Assembly (NCBI RefSeq): GCF_011578045.1
Contig: NZ_CP049801.1
Span: forward strand, 2,170,001-2,234,000
Direction: 5' to 3'
Length of the DNA stretch: 64,000 nt
Source of the DNA: Acinetobacter shaoyimingii
GTDB lineage: Bacteria > Pseudomonadota > Gammaproteobacteria > Pseudomonadales > Moraxellaceae
The notes below the pieces were generated by a model. It saw nothing but the letters and a program-made list of their open reading frames with translations, was not told the origin of the DNA and ran no database searches. A program made the translations under genes and the position numbers. Shown piece by piece: positions 36,911 through 47,200 of the stretch. Position 1 is the first letter of the stretch; every line of letters starts with the position of its first letter.

Positions 36911-38902
36911 ATGAGCTTATTATTAGGTAAGTTAGGTCCAGACGTAATTCCACACGATCCAATCGTGTTGGTTACAGTTGCGATGATGATCTTAGGTGGT
37001 ATTGCTATTGTTGGCGGTATTACTTACTTCAAAAAATGGAACTACCTGTGGACTGAATGGTTTACCTCTGTAGACCATAAAAAAATTGGTATTATGTATC
37101 TTCTCGTTTCGACAGTCATGCTTGTGCGTGGTTTTGCCGATGCGATTATGATGCGTTTACAACTTTTCCTCGCTAAAGGCGGTGGTGAAGGTTATTTACA
37201 CCCAGAACATTACGATCAGATCTTTACTGCCCATGGCGTAATCATGATCTTCTTCGTAGCAATGGGTCTTGTTGTAGGTTTAATGAACATTGCTGTACCG
37301 CTTCAAATCGGTGCACGTGACGTTGCATTCCCATTATTAAACTCTTTGAGCTTCTGGTTATTTGCCGGTGCTGCAGGCTTAATGATGGCTTCACTTGCAA
37401 TTGGTGAATTCGCTGCAACTGGTTGGATGGCTTACCCTCCACTATCAGGTATCGAATACTCTCCAGGCGTTGGTGTTGACTACTATATCTGGGCACTTCA
37501 GGTTTCAGGTCTAGGTACACTTTTAACTGGTGTTAACTTCTTTGTTACCATTATTAAAATGCGTGCACCTGGCATGAGCCTTATGGATATGCCGATCTTT
37601 ACGTGGACATCTTTATGTGCTGCGATTCTGATCATTGCATCATTCCCAGTATTAACTGCAACTTTAGCAATGCTTACTGTTGACCGTTACTTCGGTTTCC
37701 ACTTCTTCACAAACGACTTAGGCGGTAGCCCAATGTTGTATGTGAACTTGATTTGGACTTGGGGTCACCCAGAAGTTTACATCTTGGTATTACCAGCATT
37801 TGGTATTTTCTCAGAAGTAACTTCAGTGTTCTCTCGCAAAACATTGTTCGGTTACAAGTCAATGGTTTATGCAACTATCGCAATTACAGTTCTTGCGTTT
37901 GTTGTATGGGTTCACCATTTCTTCACTATGGGTTCAGGTGCCAACGTTAACGCGTTCTTCGGTATCATGACTATGGTTATTGCGATTCCTACTGGTGTGA
38001 AAATCTTCTCATGGTTATTCACCATGTATAAGGGTCGTATTACATTCACTTCACCAATGTACTGGACACTAGGCTTCCTAGTAACTTTCGGTATCGGTGG
38101 TTTGACTGGTGTATTGATGGCTGTTCCACCAGCTGACTTCTTGGTACACAACTCATTATTCTTGATCGCCCACTTCCATAACGTAATTATTGGTGGTGTT
38201 GTATTCGCGATGTTCGCAGGTATCACTTTCTACTGGCCAAAAATGTTTGGTTGGAAACTTAGTGAATTCTGGGGCAAAGCATGCTTCTGGTTCTGGTTCT
38301 TCGGTTTCTATTTTGCATTCATGCCACTTTATATCCTTGGTTTCATGGGTATGACTCGTCGCTTGAACTCTTATGACAACCCAGATTGGGATCCGTACCT
38401 AGCAATTGCGCTTTTCGGTGCTGTACTTGTTGCCATTGGTATTGCATGTTTCATTCTTCAAATCGTTGTGGGTTACTTACAACGTGAGAAAACTATGGAT
38501 GTTACTGGCGACCCTTGGGATGCTCGTACTCTAGAATGGTCTACTTCTTCTCCAGCTCCGTTTTATAACTTTGCTGCTCTTCCTGATGCGAAAGGTATCG
38601 ACCGTTTCTGGACTGATAAAGAAAATGGTGTTGCGTATGCACGTCCTGCTAAATATGAAGACGTTCACATGCCAACTAACCGTGCTGCTGGTATCGTTAT
38701 CGGCTTAATTCTTACAGTAATGGGCTTTGCGCTAATCTGGCACATTTGGTGGTTAATTGTTGTTTCGTTTGTTGCGGCAATCATCAGCTTCATCGTATCT
38801 TCATTCACTAAGAAAGTTGATTACTATGTTCCAGCTGCTGAAGTTGAACGCATTGAAAATGAACGTTACGCGTTACTTGAAAAACATTTGAAGAAGGACT
38901 AA
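36911..38902 (+). CDS. cyoB: CyoB, cytochrome bo3 ubiquinol oxidase subunit I
   Basis: The catalytic, proton-pumping haem-copper subunit, 663 residues with about 15 transmembrane helices. It carries the low-spin haem His in [14 protein letters not shown], the CuB His and crosslinked Tyr in [13 protein letters not shown], the CuB histidine pair in [10 protein letters not shown] and the haem ligands in [12 protein letters not shown]. The position three bases after cyoA and five before cyoC makes one transcription unit. It oxidises ubiquinol and reduces oxygen to water. All ligand residues are present. Confidence 0.98.
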   Translation: MSLLLGKLGPDVIPHDPIVLVTVAMMILGGIAIVGGITYFKKWNYLWTEWFTSVDHKKIGIMYLLVSTVMLVRGFADAIMMRLQLFLAKGGGEGYLHPEHYDQIFTAHGVIMIFFVAMGLVVGLMNIAVPLQIGARDVAFPLLNSLSFWLFAGAAGLMMASLAIGEFAATGWMAYPPLSGIEYSPGVGVDYYIWALQVSGLGTLLTGVNFFVTIIKMRAPGMSLMDMPIFTWTSLCAAILIIASFPVLTATLAMLTVDRYFGFHFFTNDLGGSPMLYVNLIWTWGHPEVYILVLPAFGIFSEVTSVFSRKTLFGYKSMVYATIAITVLAFVVWVHHFFTMGSGANVNAFFGIMTMVIAIPTGVKIFSWLFTMYKGRITFTSPMYWTLGFLVTFGIGGLTGVLMAVPPADFLVHNSLFLIAHFHNVIIGGVVFAMFAGITFYWPKMFGWKLSEFWGKACFWFWFFGFYFAFMPLYILGFMGMTRRLNSYDNPDWDPYLAIALFGAVLVAIGIACFILQIVVGYLQREKTMDVTGDPWDARTLEWSTSSPAPFYNFAALPDAKGIDRFWTDKENGVAYARPAKYEDVHMPTNRAAGIVIGLILTVMGFALIWHIWWLIVVSFVAAIISFIVSSFTKKVDYYVPAAEVERIENERYALLEKHLKKD

Positions 38903-38906
38903 GCAA

Positions 38907-39524
38907 ATGAGTGAAGTACTTCATCACGAAAGCCATGGACATGATGAACATCATCATGATGATACAGACATCACTGTCTTTGGTTTTTGGGTTTATTTGA
39001 TGAGTGACTTGATTTTATTCGGTACACTCTTCATCGCTTTCGCTGTATTAAGCAGTCATATTCCTGCTGGAACTCCAACTCCACATGAATTATTCGGTGA
39101 GTCTTTAGGTTTCGTTTTAACTGAAACTTTCGCTCTCTTGATTTCTTCTGTGACATTTGGTTTTGCAGTGCTTGCTTCTTACAAAAAGAACGTGGGTCAA
39201 GTTTTAACTTGGCTTGCTGTGACTTTTGTATTCGGTGCTTCGTTCATTGGCATGGAACTTTATGAGTTCAATCATTTAGTTCATGCTGGTCATGGTCCAA
39301 GCACAAGTGCGTTCTTATCTGCGTTCTTTACTTTAGTTGGTACGCACGGTATTCACGTTACTTCAGGTTTGGTGTGGATGATCGTGTTAATGATTCAAAT
39401 CAAAAATAATGGTTTGACTACAATCAATACACGTCGTCTAGCATGCCTAAGCTTATTCTGGCACTTCCTTGACATCGTATGGATCTGCGTATTCAGCGTA
39501 GTGTACTTGATGGGAGTATTATAA
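38907..39524 (+). CDS. cyoC: CyoC, cytochrome bo3 ubiquinol oxidase subunit III
   Basis: A 205-residue subunit with five transmembrane helices. The N-terminus is His/Asp-rich ([16 protein letters not shown]). Conserved features are [15 protein letters not shown], the ELYEFNHL loop, the [16 protein letters not shown] helix and a C-terminal [19 protein letters not shown]. Subunit III stabilises the oxidase core. Its stop overlaps the cyoD start (TAATG), implying coupling. Confidence 0.97.
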   Translation: MSEVLHHESHGHDEHHHDDTDITVFGFWVYLMSDLILFGTLFIAFAVLSSHIPAGTPTPHELFGESLGFVLTETFALLISSVTFGFAVLASYKKNVGQVLTWLAVTFVFGASFIGMELYEFNHLVHAGHGPSTSAFLSAFFTLVGTHGIHVTSGLVWMIVLMIQIKNNGLTTINTRRLACLSLFWHFLDIVWICVFSVVYLMGVL

Positions 39525-39853
39525 TGAGTCACGAACATAATGCTGCTGGTGCTTCGCACGGCACTGTTAAACAATACACAATTGGCTTTATTCTTTCAGT
39601 TGTATTAACCGTTGTTCCATTCTATATGGCAATGAACACTGACAGTTTTAGCCGTGGTGCAATTGTTGCAACAATCGCAATTACAGCGATTGCTCAGGTT
39701 CTTGTTCAATTAGTCTTCTTCTTGCACATGAATTCATCTTCTGAGCAACGCTGGAACGTGATTGCATTCATTTATACAATTCTGACTATTGCTGTATTGT
39801 TAGTTGGTTCTGTATGGATCATGAACTACTTGCACTCTAATATGATGATCTAA
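39524..39853 (+). CDS. cyoD: CyoD, cytochrome bo3 ubiquinol oxidase subunit IV
   Basis: A 109-residue three-helix subunit, the same length as in E. coli. It starts [13 protein letters not shown], with helices beginning at YTIGFILSVVLT, AIVATIAITAIAQVLVQ (followed by FFLHM) and WNVIAFIYTILTIA. It assists assembly of the CuB site. The longer frame from 39479 only adds residues read inside cyoC. The ATG overlapping the cyoC stop is the natural start. Confidence 0.95.
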   Translation: MSHEHNAAGASHGTVKQYTIGFILSVVLTVVPFYMAMNTDSFSRGAIVATIAITAIAQVLVQLVFFLHMNSSSEQRWNVIAFIYTILTIAVLLVGSVWIMNYLHSNMMI

Positions 39854-39863
39854 ACTGATTGTC

Positions 39864-40742
39864 ATGTTAAAAAAGTATTTATTCCTGACTAAACCAGGAA
39901 TTCTCTTTGGTAACTTCGTTACCACTTTGGGTGGCTACTTTGTAGCCACTCAAGGTTCTGTAGATTTCCTTCTCCTCTTCCTTACATTACTTGGAACAAC
40001 ACTTGTGGTTGCTTCGGGTTGTGTTGTAAACAATGTGATTGATCAAGATATTGATCATAAAATGCAACGCACTAGGAACAGAGCCTTAGTAAAAAAAACC
40101 ATTTCCCCTTCTGTTGCAATGGCATTTGCTTTTGTACTGGGTGTATTGGGTTTTTCAATACTTTGGTTTGAAGTGAATGCTTACGCATTTTTATTTGCAG
40201 TGATTGGTTTTATTGTCTATGTGTTTTTTTATAGCTTATGGACAAAAAGAACCACGATTCATCAAACTGTAGTGGGTAGCTTATCTGGAGCAAGTCCTCC
40301 AGTGATTGGATATACAGCAGTTGCGGGTCAATTTGACGTTGCAGCATTGTTGATTTTCATTGGTTATGCATTATGGCAAATGCCGCATTCATGGGGTATT
40401 GCGATTTATCGTTTTGACGATTATAAAAATGCAGGCGTTCCCATTCTTCCTGTTGCTCGTTCGATTCATCGAACAAAAATTGAATCTTTGATTTATATCG
40501 TTTTGTTTACGATTGTAATGAATGCTCTGTATGTCTTTGGTTATACCAACTGGATGTATTTAGTCATTTTAAATGCGTTATGTATTTACTGGTTCTATAT
40601 TGGGATTTTAGGTTTTAACGCTGAAAATGATCAAATTTGGGCAAAACGATTTTTCTTATTTTCGGTGACACTCATTACCATCTTAAGTATAAGTTTTCTC
40701 TTTACCTATCATTCTCCAGCACCGAACTTACCGATATTTTAA
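39864..40742 (+). CDS. cyoE: CyoE, protohaem IX farnesyltransferase (haem O synthase)
   Basis: A UbiA-family integral membrane prenyltransferase of 292 residues that farnesylates haem B to give haem O for the CyoB active site. Diagnostic Asp-rich motif 1 is NVIDQDIDHKMQRTRNR. The loop-2 motif is YTLW-like (SLWTKRTTIHQTVVGSLSGA) with PPVIGYTAV, and MPHSWGIAIYRFDDYKNAGVP carries the second Asp-rich region. Ten bases separate it from cyoD. It is the last gene of the operon; a terminator overlaps its stop codon. Confidence 0.97.
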   Translation: MLKKYLFLTKPGILFGNFVTTLGGYFVATQGSVDFLLLFLTLLGTTLVVASGCVVNNVIDQDIDHKMQRTRNRALVKKTISPSVAMAFAFVLGVLGFSILWFEVNAYAFLFAVIGFIVYVFFYSLWTKRTTIHQTVVGSLSGASPPVIGYTAVAGQFDVAALLIFIGYALWQMPHSWGIAIYRFDDYKNAGVPILPVARSIHRTKIESLIYIVLFTIVMNALYVFGYTNWMYLVILNALCIYWFYIGILGFNAENDQIWAKRFFLFSVTLITILSISFLFTYHSPAPNLPIF

Positions 40743-40772
40743 AAAGATAGAGTTTTACTCTATCTTTTTTTT
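40741..40772 (+). terminator. Terminator of the cyo operon
   Basis: A 13-bp stem AAAAAGATAGAGT / ACTCTATCTTTTT with loop TTT, overlapping the cyoE stop codon and followed by T's. Confidence 0.92.
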
Positions 40773-40846
40773 ATTTTTAAAATGTGGTTTATTCATTATT
40801 CATTTTTATTATTATAAACAACATATAAACAATCGAAATTAAGACC

Positions 40847-42943
40847 ATGATCATCAATAAAAATATTCGCCTACCCGCTTTGTGTCTTTCAAGTTTATTG
40901 ACCATGATTTTTCAATCTACATCTGCACATGCAGGTTTTGAAGACGTGTGTGAACCTATTTTTCAACTCAATCATAACCAATATCAGAGATGCGGTAATT
41001 TACCCGTTTTAATTCCATCGAATGACAACATTACCAATATGCATCTTTTATTAAGCGATTTAGGTTTAGCTACAATTAAACCCGCTCCATCCTTAACTAA
41101 CAGTTTATGGCAATCCTATCAAACCAACGTTCCATTTGAAGCTGGAACAATCTCAGATTTCGTTGAAAATAAAATTCCAAATCAACGTAAATCATCAGAA
41201 TTCACTCTCAACATTTATGATGAACGTTGCCAAACTCTAAAAACAGGGCAAAAAGATTTTGCTCAACAAGTTAAAAGCAACGTTAAGATTCCTGATCGTG
41301 AAAAGAAAATATTGTTAGACGCCCGCGCTCAAATTATAGAATGTAATAGCAAAATGCCGCTAATCAATGTCGATTCATCATGGTCTGCAACTACGCGTCA
41401 ATATGCATCTTATTTAAATGCAAGTATCTCTTTTTATAATACTAACTATTCCACAGCAACTAAAATTTATTCAGTATTGGCTAAAGTTGAAGATGCATGG
41501 TTAAAAGAAACAGCACAATATATGCTGATTCGAAGTCACTTAAATGAAGCTTATGCTACGGGTGTGGGTCAATATGGCGATTTAGAAGTCAATAAAATCA
41601 ATGCAAATTTTCTTAAAGAATATTTTGAGCAGATTACAGCATATTTAAAACTCTATCCAAAAGGGCAATATGCAGCGAGTGCGCGTGGTTACCTACGTCG
41701 TGGCTTCTGGTTGTCTGGTCGCAAAGATTTATTAGCCAATGAAATGGCATGGCAGATTAACAATCCTAAATCAAAATTATACAACCTTGATATGCAAACA
41801 TTCCCAGAAGAAGTCGATCGTAAAATTTTTGATGGCAGAGCAATCAACCCCAAAATATTCAATGATCCATTTTTATTAGCGACTTACGACTTGATGTATA
41901 TGCGCTCATCAACAACTGAAGCGTATCAACCCATCTCTTGGTCAGCACTCAATGCACAGAAAGAAGTTTTTAAACAACACCCTGCTTTGTTCAATTATTT
42001 ACAAGCAGTTCACTTGTTCTATGTACAAAAAAAACCACAAGAAGCATTACGACTTTTGCCACAACCCTCGTCTTTTAATCATTACTTAGATTTAAGCCAA
42101 GCTTTTCTTCGAGGTGAAATTATTGAAAAAACCACACCTCAAAATGCAGCTGAGTATTGGAATCAACTTTATTCTAAAGCCAAGAACAATGAACAACGTA
42201 GCTTGTTTGAAGCCATGCTTGTGCCGCATTTAAATCAAAAACAAGATTTTAATGCTTTCATTGGAAATAATGCCAAAATTCGTCAGGCATATTTTCAAAG
42301 AAGATTTATGACTCAGTTTGCAAATGAAAATTCGCTAAAAAACATTACTCAAGCAAAACAGAGTACGGCAGATCAAAAACAATTAGCCGTTTATACACTT
42401 TTAATCAAATCTTTAAGTCATCAAAACTTCAAGTTATTTAATGAAACATATCCTTTATTGCCCACAGATGCAGCCCAATACCAAGGCAGTCAGACTGACA
42501 ATAAATATAAAGACAAACCACCTTTTGCTAATTTTATTTGGAATGGCTCAACCATTACACCAGCGCTGAAATGTCCAGATTTAAAAAATCTCAGTTTAAA
42601 ACTCGCCCATACGCCTAAAGACCTATTTCTCAACGTATGTTTAGGTGAATATGTGCGCAGTGACAAAGCCTATACTTACGATTTATTTCAATATGAAGAT
42701 AAAGTATTCAAAGGTCCATTATTTGCACGCGGAAATACCTATAAAGAAATCATTAAAAATGGACCTAAAGGTGATTTACAAGCTTATGCCCTGTATCGTG
42801 CAATTCAATGTTATGCACCAAGTGGTATCAACGATTGTGGCGATGAAGAAGTGTCTAAATCAGTTAGAAAACAATGGTATGACCGCATTAAAAGTGAATA
42901 TCCAAATACTTCATGGGCAAAATCCTTGAAATATTATTGGTAA
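40847..42943 (+). CDS. Large exported alpha-helical repeat (TPR/YfiO-like) protein of unknown function
   Basis: A 698-residue exported protein: the signal peptide ends at STSAHAGFEDVC. The mature protein is helix-rich and contains TPR-like stretches such as FEQITAYLKLYPKGQYAASARGY, which resembles the repeats of YfiO/BamD-type tetratricopeptides, and YLRRGFWLSGRKDLL. Several Cys (for example DERCQTL, IIECNSK, ALKCPDL, VCLGEY, IQCYAPSGINDCGD) could form periplasmic disulfides. No catalytic motif is recognisable. It is followed after five bases by a DUF3142 gene, so the two are probably expressed together as a secreted or periplasmic pair. The role is unknown. Confidence 0.75.
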   Translation: MIINKNIRLPALCLSSLLTMIFQSTSAHAGFEDVCEPIFQLNHNQYQRCGNLPVLIPSNDNITNMHLLLSDLGLATIKPAPSLTNSLWQSYQTNVPFEAGTISDFVENKIPNQRKSSEFTLNIYDERCQTLKTGQKDFAQQVKSNVKIPDREKKILLDARAQIIECNSKMPLINVDSSWSATTRQYASYLNASISFYNTNYSTATKIYSVLAKVEDAWLKETAQYMLIRSHLNEAYATGVGQYGDLEVNKINANFLKEYFEQITAYLKLYPKGQYAASARGYLRRGFWLSGRKDLLANEMAWQINNPKSKLYNLDMQTFPEEVDRKIFDGRAINPKIFNDPFLLATYDLMYMRSSTTEAYQPISWSALNAQKEVFKQHPALFNYLQAVHLFYVQKKPQEALRLLPQPSSFNHYLDLSQAFLRGEIIEKTTPQNAAEYWNQLYSKAKNNEQRSLFEAMLVPHLNQKQDFNAFIGNNAKIRQAYFQRRFMTQFANENSLKNITQAKQSTADQKQLAVYTLLIKSLSHQNFKLFNETYPLLPTDAAQYQGSQTDNKYKDKPPFANFIWNGSTITPALKCPDLKNLSLKLAHTPKDLFLNVCLGEYVRSDKAYTYDLFQYEDKVFKGPLFARGNTYKEIIKNGPKGDLQAYALYRAIQCYAPSGINDCGDEEVSKSVRKQWYDRIKSEYPNTSWAKSLKYYW

Positions 42944-42948
42944 TTTAA

Positions 42949-43695
42949 GTGTTAAAAAAAATAGGTTTCCGTACAGGATTTTATTTTCTTATTTTGAGTT
43001 TATTGATGCTCCTCAATACTCAAGCAGTAGCAAAGCAAAATCAAGTCAATGCCAATGATTACCGTTCTTTTTGGATATGGGGCAGAATTTCTTCTGCACC
43101 CTATCTGTCTCAAGCAAAAGAGCTGTATATCTTACAAGGCGAATTTCGTTTAGATCGCCACACTCATACGTCTACATTTACCCAACATGGCGTAGGTGTG
43201 CTTAAGCTTCCTCGACAAAAAGTTTGGCTGGTTTTTCGTAATCATCATTTAATTTGGCAAAACCAAGAACTGAATTTGATTTTAAAACGTGTTCGTCAAT
43301 GGGAAAATGCAGGCAACCAGATTGTCGGCATTCAAATCGATTATGATTCTAAAACCAAGAATCTCAAGGAATATGCACTTTTCCTCGACAAAATCCGTAA
43401 ACAATTACCTGTAAAATACAAGCTCAGTATCACAGGACTTATGGATTGGACCAATCAGCGAGATCCCAACACTTTAAACATGCTTCGAAACTCACTAGAT
43501 GAATTGGTCATCCAAACCTATCAGGGCTCTACAACCATTCCAAATTATCAGCAATATATTCAAAAAATTGCTACGCTCAAACTGCCCTATAAAATTGGCA
43601 TTGTGCAACACGGTCTTTGGGATCAAAAAATCAATTTAAATAAAGATCCTAATTTTAAAGGCTATGTGGTTTTTTTATTGAGAACACCCAAATAA
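42949..43695 (+). CDS. DUF3142-family exported protein (GTG start)
   Basis: A 248-residue protein with an N-terminal signal segment (FYFLILSLLMLLNTQAVAKQ). The body matches DUF3142-type proteins: FWIWGRISSAPYLSQAKELYILQGEF, then VWLVFRNHHLIW, GIQIDYDSKTKNLKEYALFL, KLSITGLMDW and LDELVIQTYQG. The succession of strands ending in acidic residues (GIQIDYD, ELVIQTYQ) resembles a TIM-barrel glycosidase or deacetylase-like fold; this is an inference and activity is unproven. The start is GTG at 42949, with only a weak ribosome site; coupling to the gene five bases upstream may supply initiation. It ends convergent to the prolyl oligopeptidase gene. Confidence 0.75.
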   Translation: MLKKIGFRTGFYFLILSLLMLLNTQAVAKQNQVNANDYRSFWIWGRISSAPYLSQAKELYILQGEFRLDRHTHTSTFTQHGVGVLKLPRQKVWLVFRNHHLIWQNQELNLILKRVRQWENAGNQIVGIQIDYDSKTKNLKEYALFLDKIRKQLPVKYKLSITGLMDWTNQRDPNTLNMLRNSLDELVIQTYQGSTTIPNYQQYIQKIATLKLPYKIGIVQHGLWDQKINLNKDPNFKGYVVFLLRTPK

Positions 43696-43798
43696 ACAAC
43701 TTGGATGTTCAGGAACTTCATAAAAACGATTGCTTAGAAAAAAAACCAAAACATCAATTTTTAAATCATCAACTTTAAAAACATTAATTTTTTTAATG

Positions 43799-45811
43799 TT
43801 AACCTTCCATTCCAATTTCATCCATTAAAAATGTCATCATCAATGCCGTATGAAAAGCTGAGAGCTTTTTATTTGCAGACATACTATGACCCCCTTGTTG
43901 CTGTTCATAAAAATAAACGTTATCAATATTCATGGCGTGCATTTTTGCTGCCATTTTTCGTGCATGCACTGGCGTAACACGATCATCGCTGGTAATGGTA
44001 TAAAATAAAATTTTTGGATAATCCTTTTGAGCATCCAACAAATGATAAGGAGAAATTGTTTTTAAAATCTCGATTTCATCTTTATTTTCAGGATCACCAT
44101 ATTCAGCAATCCATGAATGCCCTGCACCAATTTGCGTATAACGTATCATATCAAGCAATGGAACTTCACAAACAATCGCAGCGAAAAGTTGTGGATATTG
44201 AGTGAGCATGTTCCCCATCAACAAGCCACCATTACTTCCACCTACCGCAGCCAGTTTTTCTTTTACAGTTATTTTTCTGTGAATTAAATCTTCAGCAATT
44301 GCGGCGAAATCTTCATAAGACTTATGCCGATTTTGTTTTAAGGCTTGACGATGCCAATTTGCACCATACTCTGCCCCTCCACGAATATTGGTGAGGACAT
44401 ATACTCCTCCTCGATCAATCCAAGAATGAATTTCCACCTCGATAAAATGTGGCACCATCGAAACTTCAAAACCACCATATCCTTCCATGAGTACTGGTTT
44501 AGGCCCAACTGTGTTTAATTTTTTTGAAATTTGAAAATATGGAATTTTTGTACCATCTTTAGACTCAGCAAAATGCTGTTCTACACAATAATCAGATGAA
44601 TCTAAAGTATGCTGACTGACCTTTAATTTGGTCTTTTGCTTGGTGTCCAAATCAATTAGATATTGTGTTGGTGGCGTAATAAAACTTTCAACCGTAAAAA
44701 TGACTTCGTTATGATCATTTTCTACTGATTCTATTGAAATGACTGAATAATCCTCATCGGAAACAATTTGATCTATATAAGTTAATCCATTGTGAATATC
44801 GTAAATTTCCAGATAGTTACACACATCTTTCAAAATATTTAAGATCAAATAGTCTTGGGTATATGTATAGCCACTAAGGATTTTTTCTTTTGTGGATTGA
44901 ATTATCAATTTAAAATTTCGATCCCCTTGTAAAAAATCATCAAAATCGATTATCCATAAACCACCTGCTTTATATTCTGAGCCAATCTCCCAATCTGATT
45001 TTAATTCCAATAACATAAAATTACGGGAAAACGAGACTTCAGCGTCTAATGGAATATCTAATTTTTGTTGCTGCTCACCAATAAAACACTCATTTTCATA
45101 AAAGTTTTTTATTCGATTAAAAACGTGTTTCTCAAAACCTATTGAGTGATCAAAATAGGCAGAAGCCATCATATCTTCATCACTCACTTCAAAAACCGTA
45201 TGCGCCTGATCTAAAGCTGTTCCGCGTTTCCATCGTTTTACTGTTTTGGCATATCCTGATCGAGTTAAACTATCTGCACCAAAATCTGACATCACATAAA
45301 TTTCATCTTGATTAATCCAGCTTGTATGGGTTTTAGCTGTATCGATGAAAAAACCATTCTCAACAAAGATTTTCTTTTGAAGATTGAATTCCCTTACTTG
45401 TACGGAATCAGAGCCTTCTTTTGCTAAACTCACTAGACAATATTGATCATCATGTTGAAGCAAATAAGCTTCTGCGAAAAACCATTGTGTATTCTCTTGC
45501 TGACTAATTTGATCAAAATCAATCAAAACCTCCCATTCAATATGATCGTTCTGATAATCCTCTAGCGTAGTACGACGCCACACTCCCAATGGATTATTTT
45601 CATCTTGCCAAAGATTGTATACAAATCGACCTTTACGGCTGATATAAGGCAGAGCCTTGGTATTTAATAAAATTTTCTCAACACTTTTATAGAGCGGTTT
45701 AAATCTTTCATTATCCACAAATTTTCGCTTAGTGGTCTGATTTTGTTGTTCCACCCAAGCGAGTGCTTTTTCACTATGGATATCTTCTAAATATAAAAAT
45801 TGATCGATCAT
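43799..45811 (-). CDS. Prolyl oligopeptidase family serine peptidase (S9A)
   Basis: A 670-residue two-domain protein. The N-terminal part (about 1-410) is a seven-bladed propeller-like region beginning with the S9A pattern YLEDIHSEKALAWVEQQN. The C-terminal alpha/beta hydrolase domain contains the catalytic Ser-526 in GGSNGGLLMG, Asp-609/610 in SDDRVTP and His-642 in GGHSMS. The upstream oxyanion region NIRGGAEYGANWHRQ is also typical. There is no signal peptide, so it is probably cytoplasmic and cleaves short proline-containing peptides. It is monocistronic, convergent with the DUF3142 gene. Confidence 0.92.
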   Translation of the reverse strand: MIDQFLYLEDIHSEKALAWVEQQNQTTKRKFVDNERFKPLYKSVEKILLNTKALPYISRKGRFVYNLWQDENNPLGVWRRTTLEDYQNDHIEWEVLIDFDQISQQENTQWFFAEAYLLQHDDQYCLVSLAKEGSDSVQVREFNLQKKIFVENGFFIDTAKTHTSWINQDEIYVMSDFGADSLTRSGYAKTVKRWKRGTALDQAHTVFEVSDEDMMASAYFDHSIGFEKHVFNRIKNFYENECFIGEQQQKLDIPLDAEVSFSRNFMLLELKSDWEIGSEYKAGGLWIIDFDDFLQGDRNFKLIIQSTKEKILSGYTYTQDYLILNILKDVCNYLEIYDIHNGLTYIDQIVSDEDYSVISIESVENDHNEVIFTVESFITPPTQYLIDLDTKQKTKLKVSQHTLDSSDYCVEQHFAESKDGTKIPYFQISKKLNTVGPKPVLMEGYGGFEVSMVPHFIEVEIHSWIDRGGVYVLTNIRGGAEYGANWHRQALKQNRHKSYEDFAAIAEDLIHRKITVKEKLAAVGGSNGGLLMGNMLTQYPQLFAAIVCEVPLLDMIRYTQIGAGHSWIAEYGDPENKDEIEILKTISPYHLLDAQKDYPKILFYTITSDDRVTPVHARKMAAKMHAMNIDNVYFYEQQQGGHSMSANKKLSAFHTALMMTFLMDEIGMEG

Positions 45812-45973
45812 AGGAGTCGTCTCTAAATAATTTTTATCTATAAATGAATCGAAAATATGGATGAATTATTGCTACAAATATAAAAAACAGACTGGAATTT
45901 TAAAAACGACACTTCCAGCAGAATAGTCATTTTGACATTTCAATTTATTTTATAAACTAAATAAAAGATTAGT

Positions 45974-46002
45974 TTGTAATTAACTTTAATCTTTCCTATA
46001 AT
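45974..46002 (+). promoter_or_regulatory. Sigma-70 promoter of rpsF-rpsR-rplI
   Basis: TTGTAA (45974-45979), a 17-base spacer and a perfect TATAAT (45997-46002), giving a start near 46009 and a leader of about 100 bases. Confidence 0.75.
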
Positions 46003-46057
46003 AAGCGCCTCGCAATTTATGCGGCACATACTGTTTGTTTTTTACATTCAGTTGTGA

Positions 46058-46105
46058 CTCCTTGCTTCTAACGATCACGTTAGGGGCTGTATAAACCGTA
46101 AGGAG
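46058..46105 (+). promoter_or_regulatory. S6:S18-type ribosomal protein leader before rpsF
   Basis: CTCCTT (46058-46063) is an exact complement of AAGGAG (46100-46105), the rpsF ribosome-binding site. Between them lies a ten-pair hairpin (46064-46073 with 46078-46087, loop ATCA, two G-U). An unpaired ACCG (46095-46098) sits on the 3' side next to the outer helix. A bulged CCG beside a helix that includes the ribosome-binding site is the recognised feature of the S6:S18 autoregulatory motif found before rpsF in many bacteria. Binding by the S6:S18 heterodimer would lock the site and repress the operon. The identification is by eye. Confidence 0.68.
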
Positions 46106-46111
46106 CTGACA

Positions 46112-46498
46112 ATGCGTCACTACGAAATCGTAATTCTGGTACACCCAGACCAAAGCGATCAAGTTGTGGGAATGGTAGAACGCTACATTTCTCACATCAA
46201 AGATGCTGAAGGTCAAATTCACCGTTTAGAAGATTGGGGCCGTCGTCAATTGGCATACCCAATTAACAAAATTCATAAAGCGCATTACATTTTGATGAAC
46301 ATCGAATGTAACCAAACTACGCTTAATGAATTAGAAGAATTGTTCCGTTACAACGATGCAATCCTTCGTAATGTTATTATTCGTCGTGAACACGCAATCA
46401 CTGAAGAATCTTTACTTGCTAAAAGTGCTGAAGAAAAACGTGCGCGTAAAGCTCAACGTGAAGAAGCACAACAAGTTCAAGATTCTGCTGAAGCTTAA
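46112..46498 (+). CDS. rpsF: 30S ribosomal protein bS6
   Basis: A 128-residue protein starting [18 protein letters not shown], with the family signature [15 protein letters not shown] and [10 protein letters not shown] near the C-terminus. It binds S18 on the small-subunit platform. AAGGAG lies six bases before the ATG and is sequestered in the leader described at 46058-46105. First gene of rpsF-rpsR-rplI. The tail after about residue 105 is a charged, Glu/Lys/Arg-rich extension, as often seen in gammaproteobacteria. Confidence 0.98.
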   Translation: MRHYEIVILVHPDQSDQVVGMVERYISHIKDAEGQIHRLEDWGRRQLAYPINKIHKAHYILMNIECNQTTLNELEELFRYNDAILRNVIIRREHAITEESLLAKSAEEKRARKAQREEAQQVQDSAEA

Positions 46499-46509
46499 GG
46501 AGAACATCA

Positions 46510-46737
46510 ATGGCACGTTTTTACCGTCGTCGCAAGTTCTGCCGCTTTACAGCTGAGAACGTTACGTACATCGACTACAAAGATATCGATACTTTAAAAC
46601 AGTACATCACTGAAAACGGCAAGATTGTTCCTAGCCGTATTACAGGTACTAAAGCTCGTTACCAACGTCAATTAGCGCTTGCGATTAAACAAGCTCGCTA
46701 TTTAGCGTTGATTCCTTACACTGACAATCATAAGTGA
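46510..46737 (+). CDS. rpsR: 30S ribosomal protein bS18
   Basis: 75 residues, full length: [16 protein letters not shown] at the start and the signature [20 protein letters not shown] in the second half. It binds S6. The gene is eleven bases after rpsF, with AAGGAGAAC ahead of its ATG. Confidence 0.98.
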   Translation: MARFYRRRKFCRFTAENVTYIDYKDIDTLKQYITENGKIVPSRITGTKARYQRQLALAIKQARYLALIPYTDNHK

Positions 46738-46746
46738 GGTTGAGCT

Positions 46747-47193
46747 GTGGATATTATCTTATTACAACGCATTAAAAACCTTGGTAAATTAGGCGATAAA
46801 GTATCAGTTAAAGCTGGTTACGGCCGTAACTACCTTATCCCTCAAGGTAAAGCAGTAGCAGCTACTGAAGCTAACACTGCTGCATTCGAAGCTCGTCGTG
46901 CTGAACTTGAGAAGCAAGAAGCTGAAGTATTAGCTGCTGCTCAAGCACGTGCTGATCAATTGAACGAAGTAAATATCGTAATCACTGCGAAAGCTGGTGA
47001 CGAAGGTAAACTATTCGGTTCAATCGGTACTCGTGACATCGCTGACGCGTTGACAAATGCTGGTCTTGAAGTTGACCGTGCTGAAGTACGTTTACCTAAC
47101 GGTGCGCTACGTCACACTGGCGAATTCAACATCGCAATTCAATTGCATCATGATGTTGTTGCTGAAGTTCTCGTTACTATCGTATCTGAGTAA
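46747..47193 (+). CDS. rplI: 50S ribosomal protein bL9 (GTG start)
   Basis: 148 residues. The N-terminal domain [19 protein letters not shown] with [17 protein letters not shown] is the L9 signature, followed by the long connecting helix (about 41-75) and the C-terminal domain ([14 protein letters not shown]). Initiation is at GTG with GAGGTTGA just upstream. It is the last gene of the operon, followed by a strong terminator. Confidence 0.98.
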   Translation: MDIILLQRIKNLGKLGDKVSVKAGYGRNYLIPQGKAVAATEANTAAFEARRAELEKQEAEVLAAAQARADQLNEVNIVITAKAGDEGKLFGSIGTRDIADALTNAGLEVDRAEVRLPNGALRHTGEFNIAIQLHHDVVAEVLVTIVSE

Positions 47194-47200
47194 TTTTTGC

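Noticed and set aside
39479..39523. Longer CyoD start inside cyoC
   Set aside because: The 15 extra residues are read out of frame in cyoC; the ATG overlapping the cyoC stop gives the family length of 109.
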